Positions 35,641 through 45,626 of a DNA stretch of 64,000 nucleotides are shown piece after piece. A program made the position numbers and the translations under genes. Each line of letters opens with the position of its first letter. Positions within the stretch are counted from its first letter, which is position 1. Origin of the DNA: Rahnella ecdela (GTDB taxonomy: Bacteria; Pseudomonadota; Gammaproteobacteria; Enterobacterales; Enterobacteriaceae); assembly GCF_019049625.1 (NCBI RefSeq), contig NZ_JAFMOY010000113.1:1-64000 (forward strand). The letters are read 5' to 3'. The notes beneath the pieces were generated by a model that worked only from the letters and a program-made list of their open reading frames with translations, ran no database searches and was not told where the DNA came from.

Positions 35641-38064
35641 TTACTCCTCCACCGGAACAACCCTCACTGCCGGTTTTTCCAAAATCATCGTCTGCGTCTG
35701 ACTCAGACTGATCCCCGCTGCGCGCAGCATTTTGAGGATTTCATACAGCAAATCACTGCGCGTGCCGCTGACCATGCGCGGGCTGTTTACGTAGCCCGTC
35801 ACGCTCAGCACAATCCCTGTCGGCCCCAGCTCTTTGAAACTCACCGACGCCGGTGGATTTTCCAAAATGGCTTCATGCAGATTGTAGGCTTCCAGCAGCA
35901 ATGTCTTCACCTGTTCCGGATCGATATCCAGCGGGAAAGTCAGCGCGATAGTCGCCACGCCCTGCGCGTTACCCATCGTGGCGTTACGCACGTTCTGCGA
36001 AATCAGCTGGGAGTTCGGCACAATCACGGTGGATTTGTCGCTCAGCTGAATTTCAGTGGCGCGGACATTGATACGACGAATATCCCCTTCCACGCCGCTG
36101 ATGCTTATCAAATCACCCACTTTTACCGGACGCTCAGTCAGCAGGATCAGACCGGAGATAAAGTTCTTCACAATCTCCTGCAAGCCAAAACCGATACCGA
36201 CCGACAACGCACTGACGATCCACGCCAGTTTGTTCCATTCGATGCCCAGCGACGACAGCGTCAGCAGGATAATCAGTACATAGCCCACGTTGGTGAACAG
36301 CGTCACCAGCGAGGCACGCATACCGCGATCCATCATGGTTTTTGGCAGGAAATCGTTATCGAGCCAGCGGCGTGCAGAACGCAGAATATACCAGCCGACC
36401 ACCAGACACAGCACCGCGTTAACCGCGTGCGCCGGAATGATGTTCATGCTTTCCAGGCCCTTTCCGCCCCAGATATCGACAATTTTCGCCAGCAATTCCA
36501 GCGGCGTAGTCGTTCCGAATGTGCCGTTCAGCAGCGCAACGGCGGCCATCAGCAGCAGCGCGGTTTTGCCGATTGCTGAGAACAAAGTCGCAGCCAGCGA
36601 CAGATGGCGATCATTGACGCTCAGCGTGCCTTTGAGGATTTTGCCGCTGTGTGTAGTCGGCGAGAACACGCTTTCGCAGAGATCGACAACAAAGTGGATC
36701 AGCAGATACAGGCAGCTGACCACCAGACCAATCCACAGCAGTTCGAAGGTGACGAAACGCGCCAGCGGGATGTAACCAATCAGCAGCGCCATCAGAATGA
36801 CAAACGCCGTCAGGCTGATGACCAGATGGATAAGCCCTGCCAGCGTGGAACGCGCTTCGGTCTGCTCGCCATCGGCTTTCATTTTACGACGCATCCGGTT
36901 CACGCGAACCGGCGCAATCAGGCAGTTGAGCGCCACCAGCAACGCTGCGAGTCCGTTACCAAATAACGTAGCGGCAACGCTGGCACCGACCAGATTATTC
37001 AGCTGTTCGATGATACCGAACAGGAAGATAAAGCCCGCCAGCAGTATCGGAAACGACGCCAGCGTTTTAGCCAGCGGATCCGCAATCCCCGGCAGACGCC
37101 AGGACGGATGATTGTTCGAAAGCAGCGCAATGCCCAGACCGGCTATCACTGCCGAGAAATAAGTCAGCTCGACCAGTTGCCCGGCAAACTCAATCACCCA
37201 CGGTGAGGTGTCCGGCAGGCGGGTGAAAATATACCCCAGCAGCTGGACGCTGATCCCAAGCGTCAGCGTGGTACTCAGCGTGGTGAAACAGGCGAGGAAA
37301 CTGCGACGAAAACGCCCCTGCGGCAACCAGCGCGGCAGGATCCAGTTCATCGGTTTATCCAGCAGATATCGCCCCGCCAGACCAATCACCAGCGCCAGCA
37401 GCAGGTAAATTGCGGTCCCGATGCGCCAGTCATCACTCCATGCCTGAGTCCAGGCGTCTTTAACCTGCGAACCAAAATCATCAAAACGCGCCGCATCGTT
37501 ATCATTCGGATTGATAAGCGGTGCCCAGAAATTGCCGCCAAGAATACTGCCGGTGTTGAGCGCAATTTGGGTTTTCAGCGCGTCACGGCGTAAGCCTAAA
37601 ATCTGCGAGGAAAGGTTACGAGCGCCCACGCCAATCGCTTTGGTCTGCTCAATTTGGGTGGTCAGCAGGGTTTTGCTGTTATTGAGCTTGTTGCGCTGGC
37701 TGATTACCTGCGGCGTTTCCGTCAGGGTACCCGGCGCAGGGGCTGGCCCCAGTACATCAAGCTGTGCCTGAACCTGCGTCAGCTGCGGTTCCAGCGCCAC
37801 GGTCAGTTTATCGGCGTCGTCAGCCAGCTTGATGGCTTCGTCACTCAGACCGGTGAATTTCTTATCGGATTTAGCCGCAGAAACCTGCTGTTTAAGCGAA
37901 TCCAGACGTTTTTGTAACGCCGGTAAAGCGGTGCTGGCATTCACTTTAACCGGTTGTTCAGCCGCTGGCTGGCCGGTGCTGTCGTCCGCGTAACTCAGTA
38001 CCGGCGTCAGGAATAAACATGACAACAATGCCAGCAACAACGGCACTCTTAACATTTTTTGCAT
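35641..38064 (-). CDS. Large MscS-family mechanosensitive channel (DUF3772 type)
   Basis: The 807-residue protein has a signal peptide (LLALLSCLFLTPVLSYA). A periplasmic coiled-coil region (about 45-190, LDSLKQQVSAAK) is followed by about ten membrane segments and the MscS pore and beta domain. The pore helix is in LSVGIGFGLQEIVKNFISGLILL, then ERPVKVGDLISI and VRATEIQLSDKSTVIVPNSQLI. Such channels release solutes on osmotic downshock and help set envelope tension. It is not E. coli YbiO or MscK as I recall them, so no symbol is given. Confidence 0.88.
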   Translation of the reverse strand: MQKMLRVPLLLALLSCLFLTPVLSYADDSTGQPAAEQPVKVNASTALPALQKRLDSLKQQVSAAKSDKKFTGLSDEAIKLADDADKLTVALEPQLTQVQAQLDVLGPAPAPGTLTETPQVISQRNKLNNSKTLLTTQIEQTKAIGVGARNLSSQILGLRRDALKTQIALNTGSILGGNFWAPLINPNDNDAARFDDFGSQVKDAWTQAWSDDWRIGTAIYLLLALVIGLAGRYLLDKPMNWILPRWLPQGRFRRSFLACFTTLSTTLTLGISVQLLGYIFTRLPDTSPWVIEFAGQLVELTYFSAVIAGLGIALLSNNHPSWRLPGIADPLAKTLASFPILLAGFIFLFGIIEQLNNLVGASVAATLFGNGLAALLVALNCLIAPVRVNRMRRKMKADGEQTEARSTLAGLIHLVISLTAFVILMALLIGYIPLARFVTFELLWIGLVVSCLYLLIHFVVDLCESVFSPTTHSGKILKGTLSVNDRHLSLAATLFSAIGKTALLLMAAVALLNGTFGTTTPLELLAKIVDIWGGKGLESMNIIPAHAVNAVLCLVVGWYILRSARRWLDNDFLPKTMMDRGMRASLVTLFTNVGYVLIILLTLSSLGIEWNKLAWIVSALSVGIGFGLQEIVKNFISGLILLTERPVKVGDLISISGVEGDIRRINVRATEIQLSDKSTVIVPNSQLISQNVRNATMGNAQGVATIALTFPLDIDPEQVKTLLLEAYNLHEAILENPPASVSFKELGPTGIVLSVTGYVNSPRMVSGTRSDLLYEILKMLRAAGISLSQTQTMILEKPAVRVVPVEE

Positions 38065-38173
38065 AGAAGGATGATTCCGGGAGCTCGAAAAATTATTGTT
38101 TTAGAAAAGCGGGAGAAGAATACTCTTTCTTATTAAGAAGAATAGTAGGGATTGTCTGTTTGTTTCACTGTAT

Positions 38174-38210
38174 GAAAACGGACAGCCCGCAGAAGGGGCT
38201 GTCCGTTTTC
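38174..38210. terminator. Terminator downstream of the 272-residue gene
   Basis: A 15-bp stem, GAAAACGGACAGCCC / GGGCTGTCCGTTTTC, with a 7-base loop lies just past the stop of the minus-strand gene ending at 38214. Confidence 0.9.
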
Positions 38211-38213
38211 AGA

Positions 38214-39032
38214 TCAGTCTTTTTTACCCAACATCTGGCGCAGGATCGCTGCGGAATCCGCTGGCTGAAGCGCCAGAATTCCTGAATAAAGGCTGATGGA
38301 AATTTCGCAGACTTTTTCGCGATCCACATCAGGTTTGGTCAGATCGCTGAACATCTGCAATTGTTCGCCGTACATATTTGCCAGCGCCTCGCGTACCGGG
38401 GCCATCATCTGCACCACTTTTTCGGTGCTGACGGCATCAGGTTCCGCGGTCTGCCCGTTGCCGGTCGCCAGCAGTAAATCGTTCATGGTGTTGAGATCTT
38501 TCTGGAACAATTCCGGAGGCAAAACCTGCGTGGTGTTAATGCCGCCGCTGACCTGCGGATAAAGGAATTTAAAGCAGCTGCCATCTTTGCGCGCCTGCAA
38601 TGTCTGCATTTCTTCCAGATTGACCTGCATCGCCTCGTTCACATTGGCGTCCGGCGCGTGGGTGATACGCTGCGAGAGCAACACGGACACCATAGGTTTC
38701 ACGGTGTCGATGGCTTCCTGCTGCGTCTTGCCCTCTTTCTTCATGTTCAGAATATTACTGCGGATCTGCGCGTACAGCGCCGGTTCCTGCATTTTGATGG
38801 TGTTATACAGCGGCAGGGCTTCCAGCGCCTGATCAATTTTCTGCTCTTCGTCCGCACCAGCCAGACGCGGTTTGATCACCCCGCCCCACAAAATATTGCC
38901 GCCGACGATCAACACCAGAAATAAAACGACCGCCGGGATACGCCCGATTTTGCCTTTTTTGTGTAACGCCCCAAGCAGCGAGCCAACCACCACGCCGCTG
39001 ATGCCCCACACCATCACTTCTGTCCAGTTCAT
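38214..39032 (-). CDS. Unknown membrane-anchored protein (272 aa)
   Basis: Two hydrophobic N-terminal segments (about 5-22 and 32-50) are followed by a ~220-residue helical soluble domain with two isolated Cys (CFKFLYP and EKVCEIS). It resembles no family I can name. It lies 21 bp downstream of yojI on the same strand, so the two may be co-transcribed, and is closed by a strong terminator. The soluble part is probably periplasmic or cytoplasmic depending on topology, which I cannot resolve. Confidence 0.75.
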   Translation of the reverse strand: MNWTEVMVWGISGVVVGSLLGALHKKGKIGRIPAVVLFLVLIVGGNILWGGVIKPRLAGADEEQKIDQALEALPLYNTIKMQEPALYAQIRSNILNMKKEGKTQQEAIDTVKPMVSVLLSQRITHAPDANVNEAMQVNLEEMQTLQARKDGSCFKFLYPQVSGGINTTQVLPPELFQKDLNTMNDLLLATGNGQTAEPDAVSTEKVVQMMAPVREALANMYGEQLQMFSDLTKPDVDREKVCEISISLYSGILALQPADSAAILRQMLGKKD

Positions 39033-39053
39033 AATCCGTTGCCTTCAGAAAAA

Positions 39054-40715
39054 TTAATGACTTCCAATTTGTGCGACCGCATCACGGCTGGCATCAATAC
39101 GCGCCTGCCCGTGTAGCTCTGTCAGTTTGCCCGTCCGCATTTCCAGCAGGCGGTCAGCGTGTTCAAAATAGTGATCATCGTGGCTGATTGCCAGCACGGT
39201 TTTCCCCATATCACGCAATTGCGGCAACAGCTCACGATAGAACGTCCGGCGGAATTGCGGATCCTGATCTGCCGCCCATTCGTCGAGCAACAGGAAATCA
39301 CGCCCTTCCGCCGCCGCCAGCAATAACGCCACTCGCTTGCGCTGCCCTTGTGACAGTTGCAGGTTGGTTACTTCGTTGCCGCTGAACTGCAGTTTTTCTT
39401 TCATTTTCAGACGTTGCAACCAGTCTTCCACAATCTGAGGATCCGGCTGGCCGCCCTGCGGGCCGATCAGCTGCCCAAACAGGTGGAAATCGGTAAAGAC
39501 TGCCGAGAAAATCTGGCGATACTGTTCGGCATTTTCTGCAGTGACCGGCACGCCGTCGAGAAGGATTTGCCCTGAACGCGGCTGATACAGGCCGGTCAGC
39601 AACATTGCCATCGTGGATTTTCCGCTGCCGTTGCCGCCAATCAGGAATACCAGTTCGCCACGGGTGATGGTCAGATTCAGCGGGCCGACGCCAAAACCGG
39701 CGCCTTCTGCTTTGCCCTCATAGCTGAACATCAGGTCGCGCAGTTCCAGCGTCTGCCAGGCTTTTGCCGCCACAGCGGGCGTAAACGCTTCGTTGTATTC
39801 CGCCAGTTTCAGCGATTTCAGTTTGCCAAAGGCAACCTGCGCGCTGAGCAGCGTCGGCAGTGCACCGACAGCCTGCAACATCGGTGTTCGCAGGAACAGC
39901 AGCGTCAGGGAATACGTCGCCGCCACTTCGGTATTGGACCACCCCATGCCATTGGCCATAAAGAACACCAGGCCGATAGCGCCCAGCATCATGATATTCG
40001 ACCAGTTCACGGCACTCAGATGGAAGGTATCGGCGCGGATAATATGGTGGCGGTATTCTTCGGCATCTTTACGGTAAACCTCGTCAAACAAATGACGCGC
40101 CCGCTCGCGGTTCAGCGCCAGCTCTTTGCGTCCTTCAATCACTTTCTGATAATCGGTTTGCAGTTTGTCTTCTGCATCGCGCACTTTCGCCAGATGGCGG
40201 TAAACGTGTGACACCAGCTTAAAGCCGCCAAAGATAGTGATCACCAGCCAGATAACCGTCACCAGCAGCATTTCCGGCGACAGCCACGCCAGATATCCGG
40301 CGCAACCGATGGTCAGGATAATTCCCTGCACCAGTTCCGGCAGGCGCACGAACGCCAGCGTGATATTGCGGATGTCGCTGCCCAGACTGGCAAGCAGTTG
40401 CGCGTTACCGATTTGCTCGATGCGCTCGATATCGGTATCTAAAATACGTTTGATGAATTGTCCGCGCAGGCGGTAAATGAAGTGGTGGCCGAGCACAGTC
40501 AGGGCCAGCTGGGAGCCTAATGTCACGGCCATCAGCAGCAGTAATAAACCGAGAAATTCCGGCAGAACAATTAAGGAAGCCTGCGTGGTTTCAATCAGTT
40601 TCAGATTAATAAATGCGATCAGGCCAATGCCCAGAATGGCGCTGAGCAAACTCAGCGCCATTACACCTAAAAACGGCCAGCGGTATTGCTTAAAAACGAC
40701 GCGTAACAACTCCAT
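39054..40715 (-). CDS. yojI: ABC peptide exporter YojI
   Basis: The 553-residue half-transporter is collinear with E. coli YojI (547 residues, recalled), starting [15 protein letters not shown] and sharing [25 protein letters not shown]. Six membrane helices precede the nucleotide-binding domain, with Walker A GGNGSGKS, the signature LSQGQRKR and Walker [13 protein letters not shown]. YojI exports microcin J25 together with TolC in E. coli, and belongs to the cyclic-peptide exporter group (SyrD-like). It lies downstream of the sugar-acid transporter on the same strand with a 66-bp gap. Confidence 0.93.
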   Translation of the reverse strand: MELLRVVFKQYRWPFLGVMALSLLSAILGIGLIAFINLKLIETTQASLIVLPEFLGLLLLLMAVTLGSQLALTVLGHHFIYRLRGQFIKRILDTDIERIEQIGNAQLLASLGSDIRNITLAFVRLPELVQGIILTIGCAGYLAWLSPEMLLVTVIWLVITIFGGFKLVSHVYRHLAKVRDAEDKLQTDYQKVIEGRKELALNRERARHLFDEVYRKDAEEYRHHIIRADTFHLSAVNWSNIMMLGAIGLVFFMANGMGWSNTEVAATYSLTLLFLRTPMLQAVGALPTLLSAQVAFGKLKSLKLAEYNEAFTPAVAAKAWQTLELRDLMFSYEGKAEGAGFGVGPLNLTITRGELVFLIGGNGSGKSTMAMLLTGLYQPRSGQILLDGVPVTAENAEQYRQIFSAVFTDFHLFGQLIGPQGGQPDPQIVEDWLQRLKMKEKLQFSGNEVTNLQLSQGQRKRVALLLAAAEGRDFLLLDEWAADQDPQFRRTFYRELLPQLRDMGKTVLAISHDDHYFEHADRLLEMRTGKLTELHGQARIDASRDAVAQIGSH

Positions 40716-40781
40716 GAATTTTTCTCGTTCTGAATGCAGGAAAATGATGCTGCACGCAGTTTAATGACACATCTTGTCATA

Positions 40782-42182
40782 TCAAGAACAATTCTCATTT
40801 TCCCTGTTATCCGGTTTTATGACCATGCGCTCAAACTTACCGGCCACCACCAGATAGCCGAACATGCCGAGCAAACCGTGCGCCCCGACAAACCACAGCG
40901 CGAGGTTAAAGGAACCGGTCGCCGCGACGATATAGCCGATGACCACAGGCGTGATAATCCCCGCCACGTTGCCCAGACAGTTAAACACCCCGCCGCTGAG
41001 TCCGATCATTTTCTCCGGCGCGGTATCGGACATCACCGCCCAGCCAATCGCTGATAAACCTTTACCGAAGAACGCCAGCGTCATCAGCGCAATCACCGCC
41101 GCATCCGTCGATACAAAGTTCGCCATCGCCAGCATGGCGGCGAAAAACATGCCCAGCACGAACGGTGTTTTACGCGCTTTCGAAGGGCTGACACCACGGC
41201 GGATCATGTAATCCGACATCACGCCGCCCAGCACCCCGCCGGTAAATCCGCAAATCGCCGGTAAAGCTACCACCCAGCCCGCCTGCATGACCGTCATTCC
41301 GCGCCCTTTGATCAGGTAAATCGGGAACCAGGTCATGAAGAAATAACTCATCGACGTAATGCAGTACTGGCCGATGTAAATGCCCCACAGCGTGCGGCTC
41401 TGGAACAGTTGCATCACTTCGCGGAAGGTGAATTTCTGGCGCGAAGCACGGCGGTTCAGCTCCAGATCGACCAGCGCGCCGTTGGCACGGATATGTTCGA
41501 GTTCGGCGGGTTTGATGTGCGGACTGCTGTGCGGCTCTTTATAAAAGGCGAACCACAAAATCCCGGCGAAGAGCCCGACAGCACCCATCCACAGGAACAC
41601 ATGTTCCCAGCCAAGCGCGTGAGTCAGCCACGCCATAATCGGCGTGAACACGCCAATCGCCATGTACTGCGCGGAGTTAAAAAGTGACGTCGCCGTGCCG
41701 CGTTCGTTGGTCGGGAACCAGCAGGCGACAATGCGCGCATTGGCGGGAAAAGCCGGAGACTCCACCAATCCGAGCATAAAGCGCAGGAAGAACAGCATAA
41801 TGGCCGCTGAAATACCGCTTACGCCGAACCACCCGACGGTGCCCTGTAACATCGTAAACACCGACCACAGCACCAGGCTGCAACCGTAGACCCGCCGTGC
41901 GCCAAATTTATCCAGCAGCCAGCCGCCGGGGATTTGGCCGATCATATACGCCCAGGCAAACGCCGAGAAAACCATGCCGAGCATGACCGGATCGAGGTTC
42001 AGAACCCGCGATACTTCGGTACCGGCTATCGACAGCGTGGCGCGGTCGGCGTAGTTGATCACCGTGATGGCGAAGATCATACCGAGCACCACGTAACGGA
42101 AGTGACCCGGTTTCGCCGCTTCGGCTGCCGATTCGCGGACAAGCGGTTTGGCGTTATCTGACACATCTGTAGGGGACGTCAT
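40782..42182 (-). CDS. ACS-family MFS sugar-acid transporter (glucarate/galactonate type)
   Basis: The 466-residue, 12-segment MFS protein has the family start RYVVLGMIFAITVINYADRATLSIAG, RFMLGLVESPAFPANARIVACWFP and LGGVMSDYMIRRG. It matches GudP/GarP/DgoT-like anion:cation symporters that take up glucarate, galactarate or galactonate. No catabolic gene for these acids is nearby, so the substrate is uncertain. The divergent LysR gene at 42354 is probably its regulator, acting through palindromes in the shared region. Confidence 0.88.
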   Translation of the reverse strand: MTSPTDVSDNAKPLVRESAAEAAKPGHFRYVVLGMIFAITVINYADRATLSIAGTEVSRVLNLDPVMLGMVFSAFAWAYMIGQIPGGWLLDKFGARRVYGCSLVLWSVFTMLQGTVGWFGVSGISAAIMLFFLRFMLGLVESPAFPANARIVACWFPTNERGTATSLFNSAQYMAIGVFTPIMAWLTHALGWEHVFLWMGAVGLFAGILWFAFYKEPHSSPHIKPAELEHIRANGALVDLELNRRASRQKFTFREVMQLFQSRTLWGIYIGQYCITSMSYFFMTWFPIYLIKGRGMTVMQAGWVVALPAICGFTGGVLGGVMSDYMIRRGVSPSKARKTPFVLGMFFAAMLAMANFVSTDAAVIALMTLAFFGKGLSAIGWAVMSDTAPEKMIGLSGGVFNCLGNVAGIITPVVIGYIVAATGSFNLALWFVGAHGLLGMFGYLVVAGKFERMVIKPDNRENENCS

Positions 42183-42221
42183 GTTTTCTCTCCAGACTTA
42201 TGATTGCACTCCCTGCTTTTT

Positions 42222-42272
42222 GTGACCGGATGCACAGTTTTTGCGGTTTCGGTCACGCCATTTAGATCTAAA
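42222..42272. promoter_or_regulatory. Candidate LysR operator palindromes
   Basis: The inverted repeat GTGACCG (42222-42228) / CGGTCAC (42250-42256) and the perfect 12-bp palindrome TTTAGATCTAAA (42261-42272) lie in the 171-bp divergent region between the transporter and LysR genes. Confidence 0.5.
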
Positions 42273-42353
42273 AAATCCAAATTAATTAACAGAGTAGAAA
42301 CATTTGGCGATACGGTCTAAGTTAAAAAGACAATGGAACAAGTCAAAAATTGA

Positions 42354-43298
42354 ATGATTGAATTAAACCAGTTGCGCTGTTTTGTGGCGGTTGCAGAGGA
42401 ATTACATTTCGGCCGGGCGGCGAAAAGATTGTTCATGACGCAGCCTCCGCTGAGCCGGCAGATTCAGTTGCTTGAGCATGCGCTGGGTGCCTGTTTGCTG
42501 GAACGAACCAACCGGCATGTCAGCCTGACCGCTTCGGGAAAGACGTTTCTGCGCGACGCAAAACTGATCCTCGAATTCACCGGGCAGGCGCAGGAAACCG
42601 TCAGACGCGTCGAGAAAGGCGAAATCGGGCGGCTGATGCTCGGCTTCACGGCGGTCAGCGGCTACTGGCAAATTCCGCAGATTATCGCTCTGGCAGCGCA
42701 GGAATTACCTGAAATCACGTTGGTGCTCAAAGAGATGGTGTCGTCCGCACAGTTGCAGGCGCTGGCGGCGCGTACGCTGGATATCGGCTTTGTCCGCCAG
42801 CCGGTGGCGTTATTTCCGCTGGCCTATCAGTGCGTACTGCGTGAGCCGTTATGCGTGGCGCTGCCCGTATCATCACCGCTGGCAGCCAGACCGCGACTGC
42901 GTCTGCGCGACTTTGCCGGACAACCTTTCATCATGTATTCCGCCACCGAAGGCAAATACTTTTACGACTGCGTGGCCGGACTGTTTGCGCAGGCCAACGT
43001 CGTGCCGCATTACGTGCAACATTGCAGCCAGACCCACACCATTCTGGGGCTGGTGCGCGCCGGTATCGGGCTGGCGATTGTGCCCGAAAGCGCCCGTCAG
43101 CTGGGGTTTCCTGACATTCTATTTCGCCCGCTCAGTCATCCCGATGCGTTTGCGGAAATCTACATGGCCTGGCGGCAGGACGGTGAAACTCCGGCGCTGG
43201 CCGCTTTCCGTCAGTTGGTGACGATGCACAGCACCGCCAGTGGCGCTATCGCAAGAAAAAAGCTGACAGGCCGCCGTGCGCTTCCTAAACTGAGGTAA
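42354..43298 (+). CDS. LysR-family regulator beside the sugar-acid transporter
   Basis: The 314-residue protein has the LysR helix-turn-helix ([35 protein letters not shown]) and an effector domain with [12 protein letters not shown] and [18 protein letters not shown], close to the BenM/CatM/HcaR group. It is divergent from the ACS transporter, its likely target. Its stop codon overlaps the start of yjiN by one base, which is unusual and suggests co-transcription. Confidence 0.88.
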   Translation: MIELNQLRCFVAVAEELHFGRAAKRLFMTQPPLSRQIQLLEHALGACLLERTNRHVSLTASGKTFLRDAKLILEFTGQAQETVRRVEKGEIGRLMLGFTAVSGYWQIPQIIALAAQELPEITLVLKEMVSSAQLQALAARTLDIGFVRQPVALFPLAYQCVLREPLCVALPVSSPLAARPRLRLRDFAGQPFIMYSATEGKYFYDCVAGLFAQANVVPHYVQHCSQTHTILGLVRAGIGLAIVPESARQLGFPDILFRPLSHPDAFAEIYMAWRQDGETPALAAFRQLVTMHSTASGAIARKKLTGRRALPKLR

Positions 43299-44584
43299 TG
43301 GATAAAGAACAAGAACTTCGCCGAAGTAAACGTAACGCGCTCGGGCTGCTGCTGATTGCCGCCGCCCTGTTTGTCATCACCCTTTTCCTGTCGCCCAACT
43401 TCTGGGTTTCCGGGCTGAAAGCCATTTCCGAAGCCGCGATGGTCGGCGCGATGGCCGACTGGTTCGCCGTCGTGGCGCTGTTCCGTCGCGTGCCGGTGCC
43501 GTTCGTCGCCTCGCATACGGCGATCATTCCCAAAAACAAAGACAAAATTGCCGACAATCTGGCGGTCTTCGTGCAGGAAAAATTCCTCGCCCCCGCGACA
43601 CTTATTACGCTCATCCGCCAGCACGATCCGGCACGGATGCTGACAGACTGGCTGAACGCGCCGGATAATGCGCAGCGGTTCGCAAAATATGCCGTGAAGA
43701 TGATCCGCGGCTTTCTGGATGTCACTGACGATCAGCGTATCGCGCAGCTTATCCGCCGCGCGCTGTACCGCGTAATCGACAAAATCGATTTATCGGCCTC
43801 AATAGCCACGCTGCTGGAAAGCCTGACCAAAAACGGACGTCATCAGGAACTGCTAGATCAGGCGATGGATCAGCTGGAAATCTTGCTGGCGAAAGACAGT
43901 ACGCGACAGTTTATCTCCGCGCAGATTGTCGGCTGGATGAAACGTGAACATCCGCTGACCGCAAAACTGCTTCCGACCGGCTGGCTGGGCCGTAATGGTG
44001 CGGATCTGGTTTCCAATGCGGTGAATTCTGTCCTCGATGATATGGGCAACGATAAAACCCATGCCTTCCGCAAAGGGTTCGACCGCTCGGTACAGAACTT
44101 TATCTGGAAGCTGCAAAACGACCCGGCGACCGCGCAGAAAGCCGAAGACATCAAGCAATACCTGAAAGATGACGAGAAGCTCAATGCATATGTCCTGCAA
44201 CTGTGGGGCGATATGCGCAACTGGCTGAAAGAAGATTTAGAAAGTGAAGATTCGCGGGTTTTCGCCAAAGTGACCGAGTCCGGGCAATGGCTGGGCAATG
44301 CGCTGGCGCAGGATGAAAAACTGCGTATCTCACTGAATCAGCAAATGGAAACTATCGCGGAGAAAGTCGCGCCGGAATTCGCAGAGTTCCTGACGCGTCA
44401 TATCAGCGACACGGTGAAAGGCTGGGATCCGCGCGATATGTCACGGCAAATTGAGCTCAATATCGGCAAGGATTTACAGTTTATCCGCATCAATGGCACG
44501 CTGGTCGGTGCGTTTATCGGCCTGACGCTGTATCTGCTGTCACAATTACCCATCGCTATTCCGTGGGTGATGGCGAGGATGTAA
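43298..44584 (+). CDS. yjiN: DUF445 membrane protein YjiN
   Basis: The 428-residue protein belongs to DUF445: [45 protein letters not shown] is the family signature, and the length matches E. coli YjiN (426). It has an N-terminal membrane helix or helical pair, a long helical cytoplasmic or periplasmic middle, and a C-terminal helix ([23 protein letters not shown]). Its function is not known. It is translationally linked to the upstream LysR gene. Confidence 0.9.
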   Translation: MDKEQELRRSKRNALGLLLIAAALFVITLFLSPNFWVSGLKAISEAAMVGAMADWFAVVALFRRVPVPFVASHTAIIPKNKDKIADNLAVFVQEKFLAPATLITLIRQHDPARMLTDWLNAPDNAQRFAKYAVKMIRGFLDVTDDQRIAQLIRRALYRVIDKIDLSASIATLLESLTKNGRHQELLDQAMDQLEILLAKDSTRQFISAQIVGWMKREHPLTAKLLPTGWLGRNGADLVSNAVNSVLDDMGNDKTHAFRKGFDRSVQNFIWKLQNDPATAQKAEDIKQYLKDDEKLNAYVLQLWGDMRNWLKEDLESEDSRVFAKVTESGQWLGNALAQDEKLRISLNQQMETIAEKVAPEFAEFLTRHISDTVKGWDPRDMSRQIELNIGKDLQFIRINGTLVGAFIGLTLYLLSQLPIAIPWVMARM

Positions 44585-44593
44585 TAGTTTGCT

Positions 44594-44615
44594 CCCTCCC
44601 CTGCGAAGGGGAGGG
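44594..44615. repeat. REP-like palindrome
   Basis: Arms CCCTCCCC and GGGGAGGG flank TGCGAA, followed by GTTGTCGGGG. It is the exact reverse complement of the element at 13198-13219, and lies 10 bp past the yjiN stop. Confidence 0.85.
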
Positions 44616-44781
44616 TTGTCGGGGATATGAAAGACAAATCACAAAGCCAAAATATGCACCCACCATTATTTTAACTGCTCACCTTATTGCCCGACTAATT
44701 CTATTGGAATAGAATCATCCGACTTAAATATAACAAAACACTTTTTATTCGGATTTTTATTACCAGCAAGGATGCGTAAAA

Positions 44782-45576
44782 ATGATTTATTCGAGCAGGA
44801 CGCTGTTTCTGTCCTCTGTTGTTTTTTTATCAGGATGCAGTTCTCAGACTAATATCACTCAGCAGGCGGAATTACAGCCTTCTGTCAGTAAAACCACCCT
44901 GCATATGCAAAGAATTTCCACTCTGGAAGATAAAGACGCCGTCACGATTAATGCCGGACAACTTCAGCCGGGAGATATCCTGCTTTCCTCGTCAACCGGC
45001 GTGACGTCGCTGGGCATCAGATTATTCAGTATGACTGGCGTCAGCCATGCTTCGGTTTATCTGGGCAACGGCGAAGTCGCTGAAGCGGTCGGAGATGGCG
45101 TACAAATTATTTCTCTTGAAACCGCATTAACTCACAGTAATTCGATGGTGAGTTTACGCAAACAGAAATTAACGGATTTGCAGGCGGCTAAATTAAGAAT
45201 TTTCTCTCAGAATAATCAAGGCAGAAAATATAACTACAAAGGCATTATTATCATCGCGCCTTATACACTGACTCGCAGAGTTTGTGATTTACCGCTGTTT
45301 TTCGGAAAGGGAAGAAGCACCTGTATAGACACCCTCGCGACGGTACAAATTGGCAGTACACCAGAAACTCAGAAAACTTTTTTCTGTTCCCAGTTTGTTA
45401 TTGAAGCCTTTAACTTTGCAGGCAGTCCGATTACCGCATCTGACGCACTGTGGATATCGCCTGCGGATCTGCTGCATATGCGCGAAGGGGATGTTTCTTC
45501 TTTCGTTCCGGTTCAGCCGTTGCATTATGTCGGCCATCTGAAAAAGTGGAATTTGTACGACGCCGTCTTTGGATAA
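44782..45576 (+). CDS. YaeF-like lipoprotein, permuted papain-like peptidase family
   Basis: The 264-residue product has a lipobox (VVFLSGCSS, Cys about 19). The permuted NlpC/P60 fold is recognised by QPGDILLSSSTGVTSLGIRLFSMTGVSHASVYLG, with the catalytic His in VSHA, and by FFCSQFVIEAF with the catalytic Cys. It aligns well with E. coli YaeF as I remember it, including WISPADLLHMREGDVSSF and YVGHLK near the end. It probably acts in the periplasm on peptide or amide bonds, possibly of lipoproteins or peptidoglycan; the real substrate is unknown. Confidence 0.85.
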   Translation: MIYSSRTLFLSSVVFLSGCSSQTNITQQAELQPSVSKTTLHMQRISTLEDKDAVTINAGQLQPGDILLSSSTGVTSLGIRLFSMTGVSHASVYLGNGEVAEAVGDGVQIISLETALTHSNSMVSLRKQKLTDLQAAKLRIFSQNNQGRKYNYKGIIIIAPYTLTRRVCDLPLFFGKGRSTCIDTLATVQIGSTPETQKTFFCSQFVIEAFNFAGSPITASDALWISPADLLHMREGDVSSFVPVQPLHYVGHLKKWNLYDAVFG

Positions 45577-45588
45577 AAACCAGTAAAT

Positions 45589-45620
45589 GTAAGTGCCTCC
45601 CTTTGGCGGGAGGCACTTAC
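45589..45620. terminator. Hairpin between convergent yaeF-like and gldA genes
   Basis: A perfect 13-bp stem, GTAAGTGCCTCCC / GGGAGGCACTTAC, has a 6-base loop. There is no clear T run, so it may be a weak bidirectional terminator or an mRNA end stabiliser. Confidence 0.65.
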
Positions 45621-45626
45621 CGACAA

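Noticed and set aside
35626-36579. A 317-codon plus-strand frame opposite the MscS-type channel
   Set aside because: It is antisense to a clear channel gene, rich in His/Arg/Gln as expected for a shadow frame.
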